Part shown: in pieces, positions 44,801 through 53,058 of the stretch | Layout of the letters: the number at the start of each line of letters is the position of its first letter | Position numbering within the stretch: the stretch's first letter is position 1 | Assembly (NCBI RefSeq): GCF_025950235.1 | Contig: NZ_JAPDDT010000016.1 | Span: forward strand, 1 to 64,000 | Reading direction: 5' to 3' | Length of the DNA stretch: 64,000 bases | From: Luteolibacter arcticus | GTDB lineage: Bacteria > Verrucomicrobiota > Verrucomicrobiia > Verrucomicrobiales > Akkermansiaceae | Notes under the pieces: generated by a model | The model's input: only the letters and a program-made list of their open reading frames with translations | Told to the model about the DNA's origin: nothing | Database searches by the model: none | Position numbers and translations under genes: made by a program

Positions 44801-46093
44801 CACTCCGGCGACACCATCTTCTTGCAAAACAAGATCGTCCCGTACGCCGCGGACCTGTTTCGCTTCATCGAGACCCGTTACCCTGCCCGGGCGGACGGCA
44901 AGGTGGTGATGAGCCCGATCCACTCCGTGGAAACCTTTCACAACACCACCAACGCAATGCCCGTTGTCGCCGGCATGAACGCCGTGCTCGACCGCCTGCT
45001 CGGCTTGCCCTCCGATGTTCTAACACCTTCGCAGGCAGCCTCCTTCGCCGCGTCCAAGGCGCTCACTCCGACGCTGCCGATCCAGCAAATCCAGTCCACC
45101 ACCGTATTCGCCCCGGCGCATGCATTTAGCACCTCCCGCATGAACGTGGAGGAACCCGAGCACTACGCCACCTTCCCTTTCCGCCTCTGCAATATCGGCC
45201 GTCCTAACCGCCAAGTGGGCATTGATACCTTCGAGCGGATCACTCTCGCCAACAACTACTTCAAACCCTTCACCATCGGCGGTCCCACCTACGTCAACAG
45301 CTTCTCAGGTTGGCAGCAGACGCCGATGGTCGCCGCCCTGTTGGGCCTCACCGGCGACGCGAAACTCGCCCTGACCACCAACTGCCGCCTCTACAGCTCG
45401 GGCTACCGCCTCCCCTCGATGTGGGGGCAGATCTACGACTCGGTGCCCGATGGCGATCACGGCGGCAACCTGCTGGACACCACCCAGCTGATGGCTTTCC
45501 AAACGCTGGGCGATAAGATGTTCCTGCTCCCGGCATGGCCCGCGGACTGGGATGCTTCCTTCAAGTTTCACGCCCCCCGCAATACCATGGTCTCCGGTCG
45601 CTATCGAAACGGTACGCTGGACCAACTCGAAGTCACCCCCGCTTCCCGCGCCAAAGATCTCGTCCTGATGGCCGATGTCCCGGTGGCCCTTTCGGGAAGT
45701 GTCACCGTTTCGGGATATGAGGCTTGGCGCTTGGTTCGCTTTCCGGGCCGGGACCTTGAATCGCCCTCGCTGTGGAATTCCGCCGCGAATCCCGACCACG
45801 ACGAGCTGCCTAACAGCGTGGAATACGCGCTCGGCACCGACCCCCTGGTCTTCACTCCACTGCCAGGCTTGGTGCCTGCGGGGGATGACTTCACCCTCAC
45901 CTTCACCAAAGGCGTGGAGGCCGCGGCAGACCCGAAGGTCGCGTATGGCATCGAGGTCTCGGACGACCTCGAGGAATGGACGCCGGTGGCTCCTGATCTG
46001 AACACCACAACCACGATTGGCCACACGCTTCCCGGGGGGGGCACACGACGGTTCGCCCGGCTCAGGGTGACCCTCACCCCATATGCGAACTGA
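41876..46093 (+). CDS. Secreted DUF5703/GH95-like putative glycoside hydrolase with inserted LamG domain
   Basis: The open frame runs back to 41705, across the previous gene and the terminator, so I choose the TTG at 41876, which yields a signal peptide (LKTTVIACFFATFALLSL); product about 1405 aa. Residues 25-205 are an N-terminal beta domain and about 215-298 an Ig-like domain ('PLTYQWSLDGDPI'). DUF5703 spans about 300-575 ('VYNPVWSTPSQNDRGAMPLG'). A LamG/concanavalin-like sandwich (about 595-815) sits inside the catalytic part, between 'WWHDYWNRSWIFVQGD' and 'RAYVLTKWMTACGARGNFP'. The rest is an alpha/alpha-toroid like GH95 alpha-L-fucosidases/galactosidases, then the shared C-terminal module ('FARLRVTLTPYAN'). 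Substrate is unknown; a plant or algal polysaccharide is plausible. Confidence 0.78.
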   Translation: MKTTVIACFFATFALLSLTAPAAPVAWNSPGTITADSDVSTAGVPVFAYDWKGVAQSVNGVAFTAPGSGATLGWSSGTTNGSFVTDGGTAMPAYGLSAAYKNILNGGRYANTGGACTVTLNNLVDGRDYQVQIWVIDSRIYGPGRTETITSGGGNTVTLSYSNAAANTAGGMGQYATGTFTADAATQTVTLTGNSGGSTQINALQLRDVTAVLPSAPVITQQPESRAVALGDTTSLSVMATGTEPLTYQWSLDGDPIGSATAATLDLPNVTSTHAGDYTVTVTNAVNSVTSDPARVKAVDPLDPATALEVYNPVWSTPSQNDRGAMPLGNGEVGLTLWVEADGDLQFYISRTDSRTELDRLVKLGKVRLNLSPNPFASGQVFRQELRLHDGHAVITAGPPGNRVTLHVFVDSDSPTIHVAGASTAPLTVRASYETWRTQDYTGNAGDSPLGGSSFSNLYESADVVDVAAGSRLAFYHRNAWSCVARTAQIQFMSPYLADIPETLANRTFGGWMTLTGATTSGGNSLLTEAPVTGFDLKIATHTAQTPTAADWLAEVEEIHGQGPDAAAAMQRTSQWWHDYWNRSWIFVQGDGPPESIAMGRNSLPLRLGADSTGGSLFSGAMARASFYNRVLSAAEIASLATGAPDTDVTVTGGLKASWLLGSTSGGVCPGRLGTGISLTTSGTINTSTAGGVGHARFDGGHFLAADDSRLEPAEGATLETWVRLDTGEPNSGRLFDKNTANQQDGYLFDLYPGRALRFYNGFDHVGTAANLLATGTWIHVVTTYDNRTKARAVFLNGSQAAQVAGSTGDTANPTPSPVTRAYVLTKWMTACGARGNFPIMFNGSLWTVNPNTSPITLGNNPDYRNWGHTYFYQNTRLHYSSMPARGEVDFMQPFFEYYDRFQALNRGRAVAWHGAGTEGQFNNEMTTSFGLSLGGIYGYNRSGKPNWYTDNQYGGAVTISPGLELIALMLEAYDHSGDTIFLQNKIVPYAADLFRFIETRYPARADGKVVMSPIHSVETFHNTTNAMPVVAGMNAVLDRLLGLPSDVLTPSQAASFAASKALTPTLPIQQIQSTTVFAPAHAFSTSRMNVEEPEHYATFPFRLCNIGRPNRQVGIDTFERITLANNYFKPFTIGGPTYVNSFSGWQQTPMVAALLGLTGDAKLALTTNCRLYSSGYRLPSMWGQIYDSVPDGDHGGNLLDTTQLMAFQTLGDKMFLLPAWPADWDASFKFHAPRNTMVSGRYRNGTLDQLEVTPASRAKDLVLMADVPVALSGSVTVSGYEAWRLVRFPGRDLESPSLWNSAANPDHDELPNSVEYALGTDPLVFTPLPGLVPAGDDFTLTFTKGVEAAADPKVAYGIEVSDDLEEWTPVAPDLNTTTTIGHTLPGGGTRRFARLRVTLTPYAN

Positions 46094-48761
46094 TTTCAGA
46101 ATTACGATGCCTCCGAAATCCATTATCCGGATTGGAATGGCTGCCACCTTGGTAGCCGTTCTAGCACCTGCCTCCGCCACTCCGCCGGCTAACACCACTT
46201 GGGAAGAGGAACTCGCAGCCTACAATGTCGTCTGGGACAGCCCGAGCAAAAGCTCCGTGGATTCGATGCCGCTTGCCGGCGGGATCCTCGGCCTAAACGT
46301 GTGGGTGGAGAAGGGCGAGCTCTGCTTCCTGATGGGCAGCCCGAATTGCATGGATGAAAACGGCATGCAGCCCAAGCTCGGCTTGGTCCGCCTGCGTTTT
46401 TTCCCCGCGGTGTTTGAGCAGGACTTCCGGCAGGAATTGCGCCTCGCCCAAAGCGAAATTATCGTCAGCGGCAAGACTGCCTCCGGTACGCGGGTGTCGG
46501 TCAAACTCTGGTGCGCCGTGGACCAGCCTCTGGTGCATGCGGAGACCACCGCCAGCGAACCGGTGGAGGTGACGGCGAGTTATGAGACGTGGTCGAACTA
46601 CGATGCCAAGGTGGACAAGGGTGCGATTCAATGGTCGCGCCGCTTGGCCCAGGTCAATGCCCGCCGCAAGAACGACCTCGAGGCACAAGGCATGGCGGAG
46701 TTCGAGGACAAGGTGCCTGATCCGCTGTCCGGCCTGATCTGTGGCGGACGCATGACCGCCCCCGGCATGGTGGAGGCCGGCAGCGGTGTCGGTTTGTTCA
46801 ACGGGTTGAAAACCCAGACCTGCTCGCTGAAGACGGCCGCGCCGGTGAAGCAACTAGACCTGTGCATCACCCTGCGCATGGAACAGGAGAAGTCGTTGGC
46901 CACTTGGGAAGCGCAGTTGGACAAGCACGCCAGGCGAGCGGCGCAAAACGCCAAGTCCGACCGGTTCGCCACCCAAGCCTGGTGGAATGTCTTTTGGAGC
47001 CGCAGCCACATCACCATCAACCCGGGCGCACCGCCAACGGATGAAGCCTGGCAAGCCGGGCGCAACTACCAGCTCATTCGCTACATGTCGGCCTCCAATG
47101 TCAATGGCCGGGCCATGACCCTGTTCAATGGCGGGCAGTTCACCTGTACCGACAACCCCGACCGCCGCGCGTGGGAGGGCTGCCAGTTCATGGCGCAAAA
47201 CCAGCGCCTCGTATACTGGCCGATGCTGCGCGCCGGCGATTTCGACCTCCTGCAAGTGGCGACGGATTTCTATCGCGACCGGACCGAAATGAGCCGCCTG
47301 CACGCCAGGAAATTCTGGGATGTGGATGGCGTGGCCTGGAGCGAAGCCTTCAGCATCTTCGGACTGGACTCCATAGGCACGACCGCTGACGGACGTTGCA
47401 GTGCCCGGCACTTGCCGCACCACTACACCTCCGGCATGGAGTTCGCGCTGATGATGCTAGAAATGGGGCGCTACACCGGCAAGGAGTTCAGGAACTACCG
47501 CGATGCGGCGATCGGCATCATTCGCTACTACGACCAGTTCCATCAAAAGTCGCTTGCCAAGAAAACCGGCAAGCCGCTGGACGCCAAGGGACACCTCGTC
47601 ATCTATCCCAGCGATGCCTGCGAGCCGTACCACGGCTGCACCAACAATACCGATGTGATCGCCGGGCTGACGGCCCTGACCCGCGAACTGCTGGTGCTGC
47701 CGAAAGGCACTCTGTCGACCGGCGAGCGGGCCTACGTGGAGGGCTTCCAGAAGCGTATTCCGCCTTTTCCGATGAAGGAGCAGGAAGGGAGGAAATACTT
47801 CGCAGCTGCCGAGTCCTGGGAATGGGTGTTCGAAAACGGCAACATGGATTTTCCTCAGATGTACGTCTGCTTCCCATTTAGCATCCTGTCATTGGGCCGC
47901 AGCGACATGACACTTGCCAAGAACACCTGGGACCTCGCTCCTATAAAGCCAGCGATCTAGCGCCAAAACCAGTGCTGGTATCAAAGCGCCATCAATCTAG
48001 CCCGCATGGGCGACACAGCGCAGGCGGCTCGCTACACGGTGGACAAGCTGCGCCATCCGGGGGAGCGCTTCCCCGCCTTCTACCACGTGCACTACGGTGA
48101 CGGTCGCGAAGGCTTTTGCCAAGCACCCGATGCCGACCATGGCGGGGTGGCGATGACCGCGTTACAGGAAATGATCATGCAGGTCGACGGCAGGCGCATC
48201 CTGTTAGGGGGGGCGTGGCCTGCAGACTGGACCGGAAATTTCAAACTCCACGCGCCTTACCAAACCGTTGTCGAGGGCCACGTGGCTGATGGCAAGGTGG
48301 TGGTGGACAAGGTGACGCCTGAAACACGTCGCAAGGACATCGAGATATTCCCGCTCAAGACACTCCCTCTGCCGGCACCGCCACCGCTTTCGGCTGGGAA
48401 AGCGGCCACCGCCTCCAGCGTCTATCGAGCCGGCCACGAGGCAGACAAGGCCTTCGACGGGAATCCTCAAACCCGCTGGGCGGCCCGTGAGACGAAGGCC
48501 GCTTGGATCGCAGTGGATCTGGGCCGGCCCATGGAAGTTTCCCGCGTGGTCATTCAGGAGACCAGCTATCCACGCGTGAGTCGGTTTGCCTTCGAGGCGC
48601 AGGAAGCCGACAGTTCCTGGAAGGCGCTTGCGACCGGCACCACCTTGGGGGCCGACATGGAACTAAGCTTTGCACCGGTTACGGCGCAGGTGTTCCGGCT
48701 GAATGTTCTCGATGCCTCGGATTCGCCCACGGTGGAGGAAGTGCTGCTGTACCCGCGATAG
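46083..48761 (+). pseudogene. DUF5703/GH95-like glycoside hydrolase interrupted by a stop
   Basis: The start overlaps the previous gene by 11 bp; the ATG at 46107 (MPPKSIIRIGMAATL) is an alternative. The signal peptide ends near 'APASATPP'. DUF5703 ('YNVVWDSPSKSSVDSMPLAG') is followed by a helical toroid ('WWNVFWSRSHI', 'DACEPYHGCTNNTDVIAGLT'). An in-frame TAG at 47958-47960 ends the chain after 'TWDLAPIKPAI'. The frame then resumes at 'QCWYQSAINLARMGDTAQAA' and continues to 48761 with an F5/8-type-C domain ('LSAGKAATASSVYRAGHEAD'). Reading 47935-47970 one base over gives 'SYKASDLAPK', so two compensating indels may have created the stop. It is a paralogue of the preceding gene and probably inactive unless this is a sequencing error. 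Confidence 0.72.
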
Positions 48762-49274
48762 CGGCGCGTCGCTGCCCCGGGCGGGATGGAAGTGCGACGG
48801 GCGGGCGGCTCGCCGAGAAACGTCCTGAATGTCGACAAAAGAGGCTCCTTCGATGGCGGCTTTGAAGGGATCCGAAGTAGTCGACTGGAGGACGTTTGAC
48901 CTCGCAAAGTAAAAGGACTCAGTCGAGATCGGCGTGGTCTAATGGAATCGGCAGAGGCGGTGGGATGGCGTTTTATGCGCACGGTGCCCCCTTGTTGTTG
49001 TTGTACTAAGGTACGATAGCCAATTCCGAAGCTCGGTGACAGATTCGACTCGGAAAAACGCAAGCCTCGAGCAGCCCTAGGCGGAACAGAGAAGCCTTTT
49101 CATCGTAACCCAGTGAACTGGATCAATTTGCTGTGGCGGATACCAGCTTCATCTCTCCCACCGTGAACATCAATGTTGTCACATAGGACGCTCCGTCGCC
49201 GTCGGGAAGGGAAGGGCGCGCTTGAGCCCGTTGATTTTCCCGAAGTGACTTCAAATGCCCCAAAAAGAGAGATA
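48762..49274. other. Intergenic region, no gene seen
   Basis: These 513 bp hold no convincing gene. At 48909-48918 an AAAAGGACTC resembles the GAAAGGACT ribosome-binding element used in the following operon, but no frame follows it. The promoter of the DUF1254 operon presumably lies in the last 150 bp. Confidence 0.45.
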
Positions 49275-50753
49275 ATGAAACCTAAACTCACCGCCGCCGC
49301 GCTCGCTGGCGCACTGACCCTCACGAGCGCCTATGCGCAAACCACCACGCCCCACAACGTGAAGACCCGCGCCGACGATCTCAATTTCGAGCTGGGTTTT
49401 CCCACGGAGGAGACGACCCGCAAGGTGTTTGACGAACTGGACTACCAGCGCGCGGTGCAAGCCTACCTGTGGGCCTATCCGGCGGTTTCGTTCGAATCGA
49501 TTCGCATCGCGACCAAGCGCGACCTCGGTGCCGATCTCAATGACTTGGTCATCGCCGACAACTACGCCGACCCCAAGGGCCTCTGGCTCACCGCGAACGA
49601 TACCACCATCTACGCGTTGGCCAATGTTGACCTTGGCAAGGCGGGACCGCTAGTCGTCGAGATCCCGCCCGGAGCGATCGTCGGATTGATCGACGACTTT
49701 TGGCAGAGATCCATCGCCGACGTCGGGCTGCCCGGACCCGATGGTGCCAAGGGCGGGAAGTTTCTGCTCCTCCCGCCCGGCTATCAGGGTGACGCTCCGC
49801 AGACCGGCTATCACGTCCTCCAGGGAACGAGCAACAATTACAACCTCATGGTCCGCGGCATCGTGCAAAACGACGACAAGGACGCCGCCGTCGCCAACGT
49901 CAAGCAGGTCAAAGTCTATCCGCTAAGCGAAAGCGCCAACCCGAAGCCGAACAAGTTCATCTCCATGTCGGGGAAGGTGGTGAATACGCTTCCTCCCCGG
50001 GGGATGGCGTTCTGGGAGCGTCTTTCCGCCTTCATCAACAACAACCCTGTCCAAGCGCGCGACCTGTTCTTTATGGGCATGCTCAAGCCGTTGGGCATCG
50101 AAAAAGGCAAGGAATTCAAGCCCGACGCCCGGCAGCGGGGGATCCTCGAAGAGGCGGCAAAGATGGGCGATGCCATAGGTCGGGTGATGCTATTTGAAGG
50201 ACCCGATCGATTCCGCCAGGCCGAGCCGTTTGCCGGGTCGAAGTGGCACTGGGTATTTCAGGTCAATCCCGTCCAGCAGACCGATGCCTACGGCCAGCTT
50301 GATGAACGGCTGCATTACACCTTCGGGGCGATTTATACGACGCCCGCCTTGGGAGTCATGAAGGCCGGTCCCGGCGGCAATTATGTCCAGGCGTTCAAGG
50401 ACAAGGACGGCAACCGCCTCGATGGCGGGAAGTCATATCGTCTGCACGTGCCCGCGAGCGCTCCGGCCGAGCAGTTCTGGTCGCTGACGCTCTACGACAC
50501 GGCGACCCGCTCCATGATCCAGAACCCGGGCAACGACGCCGCCCGCTCGTCCCTCGACAAGCTCAAGACGAACTCGGACGGCTCCCTCGAGCTTTACTTC
50601 GGGCCCGCCGGTAGCGCCCCCGCGGGTTTGGAAGCCAACTGGATTGAGACCGTCCCCGGAAAAGGCTTCTACCCCATGATGCGGTTCTACACCCCCAAGG
50701 CGGGTTTGTTCGACGGGAGCTGGAAGCTGCCGGATATCGAAATCGTGAAGTGA
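49275..50753 (+). CDS. DUF1254/DUF1214 secreted protein, copy 1
   Basis: The start is the ATG at 49275 (MKPKLTAAALAGALTLTSAYA), behind AGAGAG; product 492 aa with a signal peptide. The N-terminal DUF1254 part includes 'LDYQRAVQAYLWAYPAVSFE' and 'LTANDTTIYALANVDL'. The C-terminal DUF1214 part includes 'SYRLHVPASAPAEQFWSLTL' and ends 'GSWKLPDIEIVK'. The family is widespread, exported and of unknown biochemistry. It heads a four-gene operon with two more paralogues. It is the most divergent of the three. Confidence 0.9.
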   Translation: MKPKLTAAALAGALTLTSAYAQTTTPHNVKTRADDLNFELGFPTEETTRKVFDELDYQRAVQAYLWAYPAVSFESIRIATKRDLGADLNDLVIADNYADPKGLWLTANDTTIYALANVDLGKAGPLVVEIPPGAIVGLIDDFWQRSIADVGLPGPDGAKGGKFLLLPPGYQGDAPQTGYHVLQGTSNNYNLMVRGIVQNDDKDAAVANVKQVKVYPLSESANPKPNKFISMSGKVVNTLPPRGMAFWERLSAFINNNPVQARDLFFMGMLKPLGIEKGKEFKPDARQRGILEEAAKMGDAIGRVMLFEGPDRFRQAEPFAGSKWHWVFQVNPVQQTDAYGQLDERLHYTFGAIYTTPALGVMKAGPGGNYVQAFKDKDGNRLDGGKSYRLHVPASAPAEQFWSLTLYDTATRSMIQNPGNDAARSSLDKLKTNSDGSLELYFGPAGSAPAGLEANWIETVPGKGFYPMMRFYTPKAGLFDGSWKLPDIEIVK

Positions 50754-50792
50754 TCCGCAATAGAACCAACCCCGCGAAACGAAAGGACTGAT

Positions 50793-52361
50793 ATGAAAAT
50801 CACACACCAACCCATACTCCTCGGCGCTGTGCTCGTGAGCGCACTCGCCACCCCCGGCGCTCACGCGCAGGAAAAGACTCCGGGCTTCAACAACAAGATC
50901 CCCGAGAAGATCATGACGCCCGACAAGGTGGAGTCCCGCCTCGGGACGCTCGACTTCGTCGATGGCATACCCACCGCGGAAACGACGCAAAAACTCTACG
51001 ACAATCTCGACCACATGCGTGGAGTGGAGGTCTTCCTCAATTTCATCCCCGCCGCGTCCATGGAAGGGCTGCGTCTCGGTTCTCTCGAATACGGTGCGAC
51101 CAAGAGCAATCAGGCCATCCTCTTTGACCAACTGATGGACTCCAACCCGCTTTACCTCACGGGCAATACGGACACGGTTTATTGCATGTCCTTCCTCGAT
51201 CTGGAGAGGGATGGTCCCACCGTCGTCGAGATCCCGCCAAAGTGCGGCCCCGGCACCACGGACGATGCCTACTTCCGCTTCGTAATCGACATGGGCGGCC
51301 CCGGCCCCGACGCGGGCAAGGGCGGCAAATACCTGATCCTTCCGCCGGACTATAAGGGTGATCTCAAGCCCACCGCGGGCACGGACCAGGCCGAGGTCGA
51401 CGGCGAGAAATATTACGTCGCACAATCCACCTCGTACGTGAATTGGGTTCCGCTGCGCGGTTTCCTCGAAGACGGCAAGCCCGATGCCGCCGTCAAGATG
51501 TTCAAGGACGGCTTCAAGGTCTATCCGCTCGCGCAGAAGGACAACCCGCCGAAGATGGAGTTCATCAGCGCTTCCAAGAAGCCGATCAACACCGTCCACG
51601 CCAACAACTTTGAGTTCTTCCATGAGCTGGACAACGTGATCCAGAAAGAGCCGCTCAACTTCCTCAATCCGGAACAGCGCGGCCTCCTCGCAGCCATCGG
51701 TATCGTCAAGGGCAAGAAGTTCGCGCCCGACGAGCGGATGAAGAGAATCCTCACCGACGCCGTCGCCGTCGGCAACGCCACCGCCCGCGCCATCTCCTTC
51801 CGTGATCGCGAAAAGAAAGCGCCGATCTACCCCGGCAGCGCATGGCATTCCTTCTTCGCCGTCAGCGATTACCAGTGGATCGACCGCGAAATGGAGGGCG
51901 CAATGAACCTCGATGCCCGCACCAAGTTCTTTTACGGCTACACCGTCAACACGCCCAAGATGATGATGAAGCTCGTCGGTGCTGGCTCACAATACGGCGT
52001 TGCTTTCGGCGACGCCGACGGGCAGCCGTTCGATGGCGCGAAGACTTATACCTTCAATGTTCCCGCCAATGTCCCCGCCCAGCGGTTCTGGTCGGTGGTT
52101 CTCTACGATCCGCAGACGCGCTCGGAACTCCAGACCAGCCAGCCGTTTCCCGGCAAGAACAACACGCGCGACAAGCTGATCACTAACGCCGACGGGTCGG
52201 TCGATTTCTACTTCGGCCCCAAAGCCCCGGAGGGCAAGGAAGCCAACTGGCTCGCCACCGTCCCCGGCAAGGGCTGGTTCATGGTCTTCCGCCTCTACAG
52301 CCCGCTGGAGCCGTTTTTCGACAAGTCCTGGCGGCTGGGCGAACCGAAATTGGTGAAGTGA
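50793..52361 (+). CDS. DUF1254/DUF1214 secreted protein, copy 2
   Basis: The product is 522 aa, with a signal peptide ending near 'TPGAHAQEK'. Conserved blocks are 'LYDNLDHMRGVEVFLNFIPA', 'YLTGNTDTVYCMSFLDL', 'GGPGPDAGKGGKYLILPPDY' and, near the end, 'PAQRFWSVVLYDPQTRSELQ'. It ends 'SWRLGEPKLVK'. The ribosome-binding element GAAAGGACT lies at 50781-50789, and the same element precedes the next two genes. It is closer to copy 3 than to copy 1. Confidence 0.9.
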   Translation: MKITHQPILLGAVLVSALATPGAHAQEKTPGFNNKIPEKIMTPDKVESRLGTLDFVDGIPTAETTQKLYDNLDHMRGVEVFLNFIPAASMEGLRLGSLEYGATKSNQAILFDQLMDSNPLYLTGNTDTVYCMSFLDLERDGPTVVEIPPKCGPGTTDDAYFRFVIDMGGPGPDAGKGGKYLILPPDYKGDLKPTAGTDQAEVDGEKYYVAQSTSYVNWVPLRGFLEDGKPDAAVKMFKDGFKVYPLAQKDNPPKMEFISASKKPINTVHANNFEFFHELDNVIQKEPLNFLNPEQRGLLAAIGIVKGKKFAPDERMKRILTDAVAVGNATARAISFRDREKKAPIYPGSAWHSFFAVSDYQWIDREMEGAMNLDARTKFFYGYTVNTPKMMMKLVGAGSQYGVAFGDADGQPFDGAKTYTFNVPANVPAQRFWSVVLYDPQTRSELQTSQPFPGKNNTRDKLITNADGSVDFYFGPKAPEGKEANWLATVPGKGWFMVFRLYSPLEPFFDKSWRLGEPKLVK

Positions 52362-52401
52362 CACGACAGGGAACCAAACAAACATAACAGCGAAAGGACT
52401 G

Positions 52402-53010
52402 ATGATGAAGACGACCTACTCAAGACGTGAGGCCCTCAGGGTCGCCGCACTCGGAATCATCGGGGGAGGCGGCGCGACGACGCAGGCGCAAGCACAGGAG
52501 CCCGACGCCATGAAGACTCCCGTCGCGGATCCCAAGGCCATCAAAACCCGTGTGGCTTCGTGCAATTGTGGACAGCTCAGCGTGACTTGTACCGGCCCCG
52601 ACCCAGACCGGGTCGTCATGTGCAACTGCTTTTTGTGCCAGAAGCAGACGGGCAGCCCGTTTTCTCTCCAGGCGCGATTCCCCAACGAGCAGGTGAAGAT
52701 CGAGGGCAAATCGACGGCGTGGAAGTTTCCCATCGAGGGCGCGGGGCGGACTAAGTATCGCACCTGCGCCGGCTCGGACGGGCTCAAAACGGATTCTGCC
52801 GCTGATCTGGTTACGTCTCATTTCTGCCCCGTGTGCGGGTCCACCGTTTACTATTACCGAAAATCCGATCCCGCCCGGACGGGCGTGAAAGTCGGGGCTT
52901 TTGCCGACCCGACGTTTCCGCCGCCGATGGGTTCCGGCTTCGAAGAGTACGCACATCCGTGGACGAAGAAGCTCGCGGACCTTCCGATGCCGTTGGGACA
53001 TGGCAAGTAG
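52402..53010 (+). CDS. Tat-exported GFA-family (CENP-V/GFA) zinc protein
   Basis: The product is 202 aa; a second ATG lies one codon in. The N-terminus (YSRREALRVAALGIIGGGGA) is a twin-arginine type signal, which is unusual for this normally cytosolic family. The GFA/CENP-V Zn-binding cysteines are present: C54 and C56 (CNCGQL), C74, C76 and C79 (CNCFLCQKQTGSPF), and C142 and C145 (FCPVCGS). GFA members include glutathione-dependent formaldehyde-activating enzymes, but many have no known activity. It lies in the DUF1254 operon and uses the same GAAAGGACT element at 52392-52400. Confidence 0.85.
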   Translation: MMKTTYSRREALRVAALGIIGGGGATTQAQAQEPDAMKTPVADPKAIKTRVASCNCGQLSVTCTGPDPDRVVMCNCFLCQKQTGSPFSLQARFPNEQVKIEGKSTAWKFPIEGAGRTKYRTCAGSDGLKTDSAADLVTSHFCPVCGSTVYYYRKSDPARTGVKVGAFADPTFPPPMGSGFEEYAHPWTKKLADLPMPLGHGK

Positions 53011-53058
53011 CTACGGGCGAGCCCCTTCCGCAAACCACCCAAAACGAAAGGACTCATT

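Noticed and set aside
48925-48965. tRNA-like string GTGGTCTAATGG
   Set aside because: It resembles a D-arm, but I could not fold an acceptor stem, anticodon arm or T-arm around it.
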